Source: Plotosus lineatus (lineage: Eukaryota > Chordata > Actinopteri > Siluriformes > Plotosidae). Taken from it: a stretch of 64,000 nt of DNA. The stretch lies in assembly GCA_024760905.1 (NCBI GenBank), contig CM045734.1, positions 37,376,064 to 37,440,063 on the forward strand. Direction: 5' to 3'. A model generated the notes under the pieces. The model worked only from the letters and a program-made list of their open reading frames with translations, did not search any database and was not told where the DNA came from. A program made the position numbers and the translations under genes. This document shows positions 43,316 through 52,999 of this stretch, piece after piece. Position 1 is the stretch's first letter. The number at the start of each line of letters is the position of its first letter.

Positions 43316-43472
43316 ACACGAGAAAATTTAGAGCCAGCAACCTATCTACAGGCATGTTTTCGTAAGTGGGAGGAAACCTGGGTAAAATGCAAAACTCTGA
43401 ACAGATGAACATCAACATGGGAACCAACTAAAGCAGTGTGAGGCAGCAGCTCTGCCTGCTGTACTGCGCCAG
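43180..43472 (-). mobile_element. Family C/D-type SINE with internal CA expansion
   Basis: The left edge (ATCATTCATCTTATAAACTA) is a tail complement. The right edge complement GGCGCAGTACAGCAGGCAGA is a tRNA-like head. A long CA tract replaces the body position where plus-strand copies read TGTGTGAGTG. Confidence 0.55.
43252..43319. repeat. (CA)n microsatellite
   Basis: About 33 CA units with one interruption. Confidence 0.95.
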
Positions 43473-43668
43473 TGTAGTGTTATTTTACTGCTTTATTGTT
43501 TTAATCACGGATGCATTTGAAAATTCTGTTCTCTTTAGTATGTTGTGCATTCTTTCATTAAAATTTTAAACAAAATATTTTTGTTGGTGCATTTTAAAAT
43601 AAGAAGCTGTATTATTGGTCTGTACGAATATCCTAACATTACTAGTCATATTCTTAGAGTAATATATA

Positions 43669-44150
43669 AAGACCCCTCGCTACTTCGCGCTTCAATTCAT
43701 GCAGCGTCACGTTTTTTTTTTTTAATATTCATGAATTAAAAATAACGAAATTAAGGAAGAATAAGGGAAAAAGTTAAGGAAAATGCCAGAAAACAAGGAC
43801 AATTATGGCAAAAAAAAAACCGCCAAACAAACAAAAAACAACCCAAACCCCTCCCCGATCAAAACTACTTACATTTTTATGTGAGGTGCGCATCTTGTGT
43901 GTGCGTGCACGCACGTCTGTATGTGTGTACATGTATTTATATTTTATTTACATCTCGTGTATTATTTTTGAATGTTTGATTGTTATTATAAGCATTTATA
44001 GCGTTGAATATGTATTTATTGATATTATATACACATACATGTACGTATACGTCAGTCAGAGGGCTCAATTCTACTTCGTGGAACTCGGCGGTCGCGGGGG
44101 GGGGGGGGGGGTGTCGGTCCCAATTAACCGTGGAAAGCGAGGAATTCCTG
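43669..44150 (+). mobile_element. Tigger-like MITE (group T1), complete
   Basis: Left end AAAGACCCCTCGCTACTTCG is slightly decayed. Right end AAAGCGAGGAATTCCTG is followed by TA. The body is typical of T1. Confidence 0.8.
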
Positions 44151-44227
44151 TAATAGTGTATTTACAATAAATTCATATTTCTATCAAATAACAGTACTGG
44201 ATTATATTTTTACCGTCATATTTTGAT

Positions 44228-44815
44228 TTGGTTCAACAATCCAGAGGAATGGAGAGTGTGGAAAAGAGGTGAAGAAGCGCGTGCAGGCTGGTTGGAATGG
44301 TTGGAGAAAAGTGTCCGGTGTGATGTGTGATAGAAAGGTATTGGGAAAAAATGAAAGGAAAAGTGTACAAGACGGTGTTGAGGCCAGCGATGTTGTATGG
44401 TTTAGAAACAGTGGCGCTGGGGAAAAGACAGGAGGCAGAGCTGGAGGTAGCAGAGATGAAAATGTTGAGGTTCTCTTTGGTTGTAACGAGGATGGATAGG
44501 ATCAGGAATGAGTACATCAGAGGGACAGCACATGTAAGACGTTTTGGAGACAAAGTCAGAGAGGCTAGATTGAGATGGTTTGGACATGTACAGAGGAGGG
44601 ATAGTGAGTATATTGGTAGTAGGATGCTGAGGTTGGAACTACCAGGCAGAAGGCCTCGAGGAAGACCAAAGAGACGATTCATGGATGTGGTGAAGGAGGA
44701 CATGAAGGCAGTCGGTGTAAGAGAAGATGCAGAGGATAGGGTGAGATGGAGGCAGATGATTCGCTGTGGCGACCCCTGAAGGGAAGAGCCGAAAGGACAA
44801 GAAGAAGAAGAATTT
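44228..44815 (+). mobile_element. LINE family 1, 3' portion
   Basis: A 5'-truncated plus-strand copy of the family at 34,690-36,760. It starts in the text corresponding to GKEVKKRVQAGWNGWRKVSG and ends GGCGACCCCTGAAGGGAAGA followed by (GAA)n. Confidence 0.88.
44327..44779 (+). pseudogene. LINE family 1 C-terminal ORF fragment
   Basis: A 150-codon frame: KMKGKVYKTVLRPAMLYGLE, RMDRIRNEYIRGTAHV, FGHVQRRDSEYIGSRMLR, RGRPKRRFMDVVKEDMKA, RWRQMIRCGDP. This is the region downstream of the RT palm. It is better preserved than the copy at 34.7 kb. An upstream frame (44,269-44,499) carries the preceding text, so at least one frameshift lies near 44,320. Confidence 0.85.
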
Positions 44816-44929
44816 TGATTTCTTTAACTTCACATTTATTGTATTCTGTAATAAGTAAACTGAGTGGTATTCAAAAAAGTCCAAAAATTAGCACTTCTCC
44901 ATCCCAGCAAGGAGATTCCTGTCCAGCTG

Positions 44930-45187
44930 GAGGTATTTCCACATTTGCATGTTCTCCTTGTGCTTGCATGGGTTTCCTCTGTGTACTCCTATTTCCGCCC
45001 CACAGTCCAAAGACATGTCAATTACTTCACATAACTACTCTAAACTGCTTATAGTTGTAAATGTGAATGGCTGTTTGTGTCTGTGTTAGCCTTGTAACTA
45101 TCTAGTGACCTGATTATGGTGCACTGCACCTTCTCTCACAAAGTCCCCTGTGAACCTGATGGATAACCAGTGATGGATGGATGAACA
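44930..45187 (+). mobile_element. SINE family C-like, headless and old
   Basis: Contains TGCATGGGTTTCCTCTGTGT, CCACAGTCCAAAGACATG and GTAAATGTGAATGGCTGTTT, and ends in GATGGATGGATG. It is closer to the pan-teleost version of the repeat than to the local family C. Confidence 0.65.
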
Positions 45188-45264
45188 GACAGTATTCAAG
45201 GGTTTATTTACAGTACACCTGTACACTTTGTGTATCTATATATTTCCAGATTTCTTGAATATTT

Positions 45265-45575
45265 TTTCATTAATTCATCCATTTTCTGAACCATTTAATC
45301 CTAATTAGGGTCACGGGGAGGCTGGCGCTCATGCCAGCCGACTCCGGATGAGAGCAGAGTACACCATGGACAGCTCACCAGGCCATCGCAGGGCAGAAAC
45401 ACGCTGACAACTATGCAGTCTACCCTTGACGAAAGGGAGCGATGGTACTTTTACATGCCTCACACCATAGACAGTGAGAGACATGGCCGGCCTTCGATAA
45501 CCCAGTTAGCTGCACTGAGGGGACAGTGACAGCCCGTTGAGAGTGGGGCCTGAACCCCAACCTAGGGATCAGTGA
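45265..45575 (-). mobile_element. SINE family B, head truncated
   Basis: ATTCATCCATTTTCTGAACC and AATTAGGGTCACGGGGAGGC at the left. It ends at GGGATCAGTGAT, lacking the last part of the tRNA head. Confidence 0.85.
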
Positions 45576-46918
45576 TTAATTTTTAGATGATTAATCCTGC
45601 AATGGCTGATATATTTTTAAAGATACAAAGGTGTTACTTATTCATGATGAACATTTATCTTATTGGGTTCATTGATTCTTCAACAGTTTAGATTATACTG
45701 GAGGTGGAGGAGGTGATGTGATTCAGGTTAACCAAAAGATTTGAAGTCCGATCATTTTTTTCAAGATGCAGAGTGGCGGTAGAAAGAAAAAACACAGAGG
45801 GAGGAAGAGGGGGTATAGTGAGTGGGAAAAAGAGCGAGAGAGAATGAGAAAGGGAGAGCAAGAGAGAGAGGAAGAGAGGGAGAGGGGGAGGAAGGGATGT
45901 ATAAATAAACTTTTATGATTCATTGTTCATTTTGATGGAAAAATCCAATTCAATATAAGAAACCCAGAGGATTATGAGATGGAGGGGGCTATTTTGTATA
46001 AGACTTTTCATCTCAGTCAGTGATTCAGTGAAGCCTTCCTCCTTGCACTAGTAACAAACAACTTATCACAGGAACTGCAGTGTGTTTATATATCTGGAAG
46101 TAGTCAGAACTTCACTACCACCATAAAACCAGACATGCTCTCACCAACAATTTATACTGTACATAAAAGGAACATATTAAATATACATATTAACTGGTAC
46201 CACAAAAAAATTGCCTTTTTTCACTTGTTTCAGGAACCAAACGATTTGCATTGAGTGCACTTCTGTGCATTATTTGTGCATGCACCAATAAAGGGTGGGA
46301 TTCCTGCCCCGAGTATTCCTGTCAATTTTCATACATTTTGCATATCTTCTCCATTATTGTACATTTGCATGCTCAACTGAGGGGAACAAAAACCCATACT
46401 GGATTACTCTGGGTACAACAAAGCTGCCTTAACCACTGTAGAGCGCATTAGAGGACCTGTACATCCAAATTCACCTGCACCTTTACTTCATGTGCTCCTG
46501 CAGAGGAGCGTGCAGTGTTCATTCTGCTCACGTTCCAGTAGTTCAGGCATTATTGGAGTCTATCACTCTTATTTTGTGCTTACACTGAGCCGTTGTAACT
46601 GTAAAAACAGTAGCTCTCTCCCGCTCGTGTTTGTCTGATCAATCATTTTTCCATGTCGCCACCTGGCAATCCTGCTTTTTGTGCTATAGCATCAATCATC
46701 CTGAGCACATGTTTTAGTGAAACAAAAGCCAGCTTATGAACCACATTTAAAGCTTCTACCACTAAGAGTATGATCACAAAATAGAAAAACTTTCCATATT
46801 CCTAGATACTGTGTACAAACATTACAGCAAGCTTTAAACAAAGTAAAGCATTTTACTCTCACCTGCACATAATTACACACACATTTGGTTCAACTAAGCC
46901 AAGCAGTATGCACTTTTA
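45576..46918. other. Unrecognised sequence with a purine-rich stretch
   Basis: A GA/GGGA-rich stretch at about 45,775-45,900 gives artefactual Ser/Leu/Phe frames on the minus strand. Nothing else recognised. Confidence 0.5.
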
Positions 46919-46937
46919 TCTCTCTCTCTCTCTCTCT

Positions 46938-46976
<39 letters not shown>

Positions 46977-46980
46977 ACAG
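46919..46980. repeat. (CT)n-(CA)n microsatellite
   Basis: CT tract followed by CA tract. Confidence 0.95.
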
Positions 46981-47102
46981 ATAAAGATCCTTTAAAATTC
47001 CAGACAAAAAAGACATGAGTGAAAGACTTGATACATACCATCAGGCTTCGTTCCTCTGTGTACAGGGAGAGCACAATCATCCAGCCCCAGAGCTTCCCTC
47101 GA

Positions 47103-47118
47103 CACACACATGCCCCCA

Positions 47119-47160
<42 letters not shown>
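47103..47160. repeat. (CA)n microsatellite
   Basis: CA tract. Confidence 0.95.
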
Positions 47161-47245
47161 TAAAGAGACACACAGACTGCTGCTGCTCTGACTGCTCAGT
47201 CTACCTCTGGCTTGCTGTCCTATATGAGCAAGATCACATGCATGC

Positions 47246-47248
47246 ACA

Positions 47249-47320
<72 letters not shown>
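47246..47320. repeat. (CA)n microsatellite
   Basis: About 35 CA units. Confidence 0.95.
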
Positions 47321-49370
47321 AAAGCACCTAGCAACCAGCTAACAGATCTAACTTCTCAAATATCCTACAAATAGACAATGATATGAACATATACAGTATG
47401 TGAGGATATGGTGCTTGTGTTTCAAGAGCCAGTTGGGTTCTTATTAATTCCTGCCAGTTTCATATTTTACGGCAGTCTGCCCCAAAAATGTCCGATCAAA
47501 CTATGATGTGTAAAGGATAAAACTCCCTGTGCTCTAGTGTTTCTATGACAAATCATGTTTACAGGTCTTCTTCTAATGATAAGCTCATAGTGTGAATCGG
47601 AGTACTTGATCTAATCATACACAACAGTCATGACACATGTTCAGCCTGGTTACATCCCACTGATGAGTCATGAAGTAATTTTTAGATAGTCTTTAATAAG
47701 GTAATTGATGTTATTTGAGTTTCTTACTTGTCCCATGCAAAATATTTGCAAAAACCTAATTAAATATTAAAGATGAAGGCATGGCCTTGGCAAAAGTGTA
47801 TTAAGTGTATGAACAAAAATCTGGAAAAATGACTCCTGATCCGGAATGCTTTTTTTTTTTTTTGGTGTTGTTGTTTTTTTTTTATTTGCCCTTGTCAGCC
47901 ATTTGTAGACACTGTGAAGCTGAATGAACATGGTTGGAAATTGGGGGAGTTGGCTCATCTTAGTGAACACACATATAAGGCACCAACCAGACGCTTCGTT
48001 TCTGAAACATCCTCAGTTCGAAATCTTATTTAAGTTTAAGATGATATCTTAGAATTACTGGTATCACAAAAACACATTTAACAATTTTTGAGTACAAATT
48101 CGATTATTATTTATCAAGATATTTGTTTCTTTCTTTATTTATTTATTTATCTGTCATGAATTTTTCCAAACTGGGAATCTTCAGTACAGATATTAAAGTC
48201 ACTGTCCTAAATTCAAAATGACTGCCAAAGTCAACAGTAGCATTCTTGCTGTAATTCCTAGCTGTTTGGCTTTATTTTCAGAATTATTTTATGTTAATCT
48301 CTTTTCCATGAAGACATCATCAAGGCAAAGATTCCTTACTTTCCTGAAGCAGTCAGTAGCTTCACTGCTGGCCTCCACTGGTCATCCCTTGGTGTGTATT
48401 TTATAAAATGTGCCTCTTTTCCATTTTTCTGGTGAAGGAGGATCACTTTATTTTTATTTAAAAAAAAATGTACTTCATCTGTAGTCCTCAAAACCTCAAA
48501 CAATTATTAGGTGGCATCTGCCACGAGATGATCTCTGAAAGCAAAGCTTGCTAGAAATGCTGGGATTTCATTTCCTACACAGACACAATTCATGCTTCCT
48601 TTTACCTTGTGGCTAAAATTATGTGTCTGTCTTTATTCATTTTTTCCATTTTTAATAAAAACAGTGAGAACTGATGATATATTAAGATTTGCCTAGCTTG
48701 GGTAGCATACTTGTCAACAATACATGCAAGAAAGGATTCTGACCAAATGAAACAATCAAATGTACATAATGTTTAGCGGGAGATCCAAGAGAAGAGAGAA
48801 CTTAAAACGGGTAAAAGATGGGGCGGGAAGTTCGGATATCTTTCCCTAATGATCTGAAGAAAACTTTTTTTTTTCCATTTCATATCATCCTTTCATTTTT
48901 CTGTTTCTACAGACGTGTTTCTCTCTGTGCATTTGCTGATTTTTTTTTTTTTTTTTTTTAACACTCTCCCAACCTTTCTTTCATCATTTATCAAAAATGC
49001 TATTGCTTCCACCCATCTTCCCTCTTCCTTTGCCCTCCTGGCTCATCCTTCTCTTTCCTTCTCTCACTTAACCCACTCTCACTCTCACTCACTGTTTCTT
49101 TTCTTCCTGTACACCCCTGCATGGTCGGATATCAGGCAGCAAGTGCTTTTCATTTCCTGTATGATAAAAGGTCCTTAACTTCACCATCGCCATCTGAATC
49201 ACGGAGAGCTTTATATTTAGAAAAGCGGATCAGAATGGATGAAGTCACAGGAATCAGGGATTAAAAAAGAAACCAAGAAAAGAAAAAAATAAATAAATGT
49301 CCAAAATAGAACAATGTAAATAAGACTCTGTGACAGTTAGGTTGAACTTGATAACTACTTGATTTATTTA

Positions 49371-49373
<3 letters not shown>
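47321..49373. other. Unrecognised sequence
   Basis: About 2 kb with T-runs (47,850; 48,940) and pyrimidine-rich text, without recognised genes or transposons. Confidence 0.5.

Positions 49374-49438
<65 letters not shown>
49374..49438. repeat. (GT)n-(TA)n microsatellite
   Basis: Directly adjoins the left end of the Tigger element. Confidence 0.95.
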
Positions 49439-49442
<4 letters not shown>

Positions 49443-49446
49443 TATA

Positions 49447-50235
49447 CAGTGATACCTCAGCTCACGAACATAATTGGTTCCCAGAAAGTGTGTGTAAGGC
49501 GAAAAGTTCATCTTCCGAACATTTATTTCCCATAAGAAACCATTAAAATGAGAATAATCTGTTCCCAGGTCCCCATAAAACATAATTTTCTACTAAATAA
49601 GCCTTAAAACTACACAAAAATATACCTTATTTTATGTATAATAAATGTGCTATTGTATTGTAATTAAAGAAATAAACTATACTGTATAATAAAGTCGTTT
49701 TATTTACCTTTGTGATGGTAGTTGATGGCTTGATGGAATGGAGTGGGAGGAGGAGGGGAGGAGGGACTTACTGTTTGGAAGGAGAGTTTGGAAACGCCTA
49801 CTGTTTGGAAACACCCTTAGCCACACACACACCCTTAATAGCTTCCTTGTTCTTAAGGACGGGAGCAATGGTAGACTTAGCGTACTGGTACTGGGACGCT
49901 AAGTCACACAAACGCACACCTCGTTCGTGTTTTTCAATGATCTCCGCCTGTGGTGGGGTCTTTTTCGGTCCCATAATAGCAAAAGTACACTCAATATGGT
50001 CCAAAATGTCTATCAAACACAAACCACTTCCGCACTCAAAGAAAGGGGGTGACGAACTGTGACGCCGTGAGCGTGCGTCAGCTTCTCGTGGCCGCCACCG
50101 TGGCGCTGTTCGACCGCGTGGTTTGGTTCGTCCGCCGAAAACTAGTTCGTCAGCAGAGACTATATGCTTGCAAATTTAATGTTCTTGAGGCGAAAAGTTC
50201 GTGAGCTTAAGCGTTCATCAGCGGAGGTTTTACTG
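49447..50235 (-). mobile_element. Tigger element (group T5), internally deleted
   Basis: Left end CAGTGATACCTCAGCTCACG; reverse-complemented right end CAGTAAAACCTCCGCTGATG. TA on both sides. It is 789 bp with the start of a Tigger transposase on the minus strand. Confidence 0.85.
49798..49974 (-). pseudogene. Tigger transposase N-terminal fragment
   Basis: From Met at 49,974 the frame reads MGPKKTPPQAEIIEKHERGV, then RLCDLASQYQYAKSTIAPVL, KNKEAIKG, and stops near 49,798. This is the first helix-turn-helix (pipsqueak/CENP-B-type) of Tigger transposases: the IIEKHERGVR and LKNKEAIK blocks are characteristic. The second DNA-binding domain and the DDE domain are absent, removed by internal deletion. 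It supports the pogo/Tigger assignment of the other TA-flanked MITEs in the window. Confidence 0.85.
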
Positions 50236-50246
50236 TATATATATAT

Positions 50247-50268
50247 AAGATAAGATAAGATAAGATAC
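50247..50268. repeat. GATAA pentamer repeat
   Basis: About four tandem copies of AAGAT/GATAA. Confidence 0.85.
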
Positions 50269-50460
50269 ACTATAAACTCACCAGTGCCACAATTATTGAC
50301 ACAATGTAACAAGCTTTTTTGTAATTTCTACTTTAGTTTTTACATCGTATACGGAGGTAAAAAAAAACAAAAAAAAAAAAACATACCTGATTCAGGGACC
50401 CCCCCCCCCTTCCCCTAAAAAGGTTTCGTTTTCATGAATCATTAAACAAGGTGTTTTATG

Positions 50461-50464
<4 letters not shown>

Positions 50465-50527
<63 letters not shown>
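50465..50527. repeat. (TA)n microsatellite
   Basis: About 31 uninterrupted TA units. Confidence 0.97.
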
Positions 50528-50533
<6 letters not shown>

Positions 50534-51045
50534 CATATATACCTTTAAAATGTTAAAATATTTCGTAAGAATGAATATTCAAGCACAAGAAGAATTCACA
50601 TAATGCTTTTTTTTTCCTATACTGAAAATAAATCATATGCAAGCACTGCTACGTTGCATACAACTTCACCCCAGCTGCCTTACAATCATTCTTACTGACA
50701 AACAGTAAAAGAGGTCACATCTGTTGTGTATTGTAAATAAGTCATTACCCCATCCCTCTGCCTTGTTTGTCCATTCTCAGAGGCAGAGCCATGCAGCACT
50801 TCAAGCTTTTAGCTATGCATGGTGCATTAGCAATTAAGGTAAGTTTTCCTAAAAGGCTCAGCAAGATGTCTAGCTTGAGAATCTCAACTGAGATGTTTTA
50901 GCTTTAGAACATGTCCGAATCTGTTTAGCGCTTGAAAGCTTGGTATCCCAATAGTATCATTTCTGGGAAAGGCAATTGTTCAGAGAATATTATCCTATGG
51001 TAAACATCTCATTTCCGACCACTCCCATCTGACGAGCTTTCAAAC
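50528..51045. other. Unrecognised sequence
   Basis: Nothing recognised. Confidence 0.5.
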
Positions 51046-51047
51046 CT

Positions 51048-51272
51048 CACCAACTCACTCATTTGCTAAACCACTTAATCCTACTAGGGTTCCAGAGAGG
51101 CTGGTGCCCATCTCGGTCAACACTGGCCAAAGGCATTGTACACCCTGAACAGCATGTTGTGTGCATGTTCTCCATGTACACAAACTCCAGAAATGCCCAA
51201 GCCGGAGAACCAAACCCAGGACCCGCCTTCTGTAATTCAGATGTGCTAACCAATACACAACCATTCTGCCTG
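51048..51272 (-). mobile_element. SINE family C with internal deletion
   Basis: Target duplication GCTTTCAAACCT on both sides (about 51,036-51,047 and 51,273-51,284). Tail complement TAAACCACTTAATCCTACTA at the left. The middle of the family body is missing between CACCCTGAACAGC and TGCATGTTCTCC. Confidence 0.85.
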
Positions 51273-51285
51273 CTTTCAAACCTGA

Positions 51286-51689
51286 TTTTCTAAGAATATA
51301 AATTTTTTAAAATGTGATTTCGCATCAAACTGTAGATTGCACTGGAAGACAAATATGCACTGTAGAATTCACTGTATGTTATTTAAGTGAAGCTATTTAC
51401 ATCACTCTTTCATATTTTCATAGCAAACGTGTTAAAAAAAAATCATGGCACTGAATGTTATCTTTCATATGATGCATGTTCCATGTTGGATAATTTTAGT
51501 TTCAGGACAGAACATCTCTCTGAGAGCCTATAATACTTTATTATTATTCACAGTGCAATAGGGTTCATTTACCTCTCACTTGATATTCTAATGAATAGAT
51601 ATTTTGATATCCTGCCTGCGGATCCTAATTCAATTCTGAAAACTAATTCCAGGGCAATGATTCATTAGTGTGACTGTGTAGTATTATCT
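51286..51689. other. Unrecognised sequence
   Basis: Nothing recognised. Confidence 0.5.
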
Positions 51690-51691
51690 CA

Positions 51692-51865
51692 TCAATCCAT
51701 TCATACATACATCCATTATTTATAACGCTTTTCTAATGAAGGTTTCAAGGAAGCTGGAGCTGAATCCCAGCTATTTTGGGTGAGCCCAGGTACACCCTAG
51801 ACAAGTCGCCAGTCTACCACAGTGCTGACACGGAGACAAACAGACACCCCCATTTGGCTCACTTT
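51692..51865 (-). mobile_element. Old SINE C-like fragment
   Basis: ATCCATTCATACATACATCC, then GGAGCTGAATCCCAGCTATT and GTACACCCTAGACAAGTCGC: the pan-teleost tail variant, strongly diverged. Confidence 0.6.
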
Positions 51866-52533
51866 TTTGTGTGTTAAAGGTAGTTGTAAGACTATCTTCC
51901 TGACTGTCCACATCCCCAATAGCAGATCCACCAGACTTCTCCAACACATAATCGCCAGCAGTTTATAGTATTTACATAATCAATCAATTTTAATCAGCTT
52001 ACTAGACAGACATGAACAGTTGCCGCCCCCCCCCCCCCATTTTATAACGAGATTAAGGTCTCTGAGTCATGCAGCACTGACTGTGTGCATCACTGTAAAG
52101 CCACAGATATGTACAGATGAGGCAAGCAAGATTTTATTACTCACTAGTAAAATTGTTGATGTGTGAAATAATGGCAAAGCAGAGAATCAGGCAACACACC
52201 CACAGAGAGAGGGGAGGGGGGGGGCTGACTGTCTGACTGTCATTTAAAAGTATATACACAAAAAGTACATGTTTCATTCTGGCTACAAACAAGTTAAATG
52301 TTCATGGAAGAACGACTATCTGGGCTCTGAGCTGGCAACCCTGAGCTATGCTGAACTCCTGCTATCTACTTTATCGCGCTGACCATGCGCACACTATCAC
52401 CCCTTGAGAAAGATAATTACCTGGGAATGAGGCCAAAGGGATCCAAGACATTATAACTACAGAAAAAAACAGAAAGGAGACCATATCCAGCTTTCATTTC
52501 AGCGAATGAAATCTTTAGTAACGTGTGCGTGCG
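51866..52533. other. Unrecognised sequence
   Basis: Short C-run at 52,026 and G-run at 52,218. Nothing else recognised. Confidence 0.5.
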
Positions 52534-52535
52534 CG

Positions 52536-52600
<65 letters not shown>

Positions 52601-52601
52601 A
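52534..52601. repeat. (CA)n microsatellite
   Basis: About 33 CA units, preceded by alternating GC/GT text. Confidence 0.95.
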
Positions 52602-52721
52602 GTATTTACCAGATTCTCTTAGCCAGAGAGACCCACTGTGTGCTTTATCTTATATCATTTTTAGATCTAAGAGTACCATGAAGCCAAAACCCCACAAAAG
52701 AAGATTTAGAACAAGATGGGA

Positions 52722-52905
52722 ATTTTTTGCCTCAATGGTTAAATGTCTGGGTTACTGATCTGATGGTTGGGATTTAAACCGCAATAGTACCCATCTGCCA
52801 TTGTTTGGCATTTGAGCAGGGCCATAAAATCTCTATTACAATTGAGTTTAAAAATAAAAATGAATGTATGTTGCTCTGGAATACTGGTAGCTGCTATGCT
52901 TAAAT
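52722..52905 (+). mobile_element. tRNA-derived SINE (family F), diverged
   Basis: Head GCCTCAATGGTTAAATGTCT with B-box-like GTTGGGATTTAAACC, then TGCCATTGTTTGGCATTTGA and GCAGGGCCATAAAATCTCT. From memory this parallels a common fish SINE containing GTTGGGCCCTTGAGCAAGGC. Confidence 0.6.
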
Positions 52906-52999
52906 GAAACACATAATGCGGAAACACAAATAGAGAAGAAGAAAAGTTCTGGAATTCTCATGTATGCAGCAAACCATTTAATTCTACTATAAGTGAGAC

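Noticed and set aside
45723..45923. Ser/Leu/Phe-rich minus-strand ORF
   Set aside because: Low-complexity translation of a GA-rich tract.
47019..47342. 107-codon ORF rich in Thr-His
   Set aside because: Translation of CA microsatellites. The same applies to ORFs at 2,636, 2,950, 8,423-8,814, 14,220-14,682, 30,041, 43,155 and 52,525.
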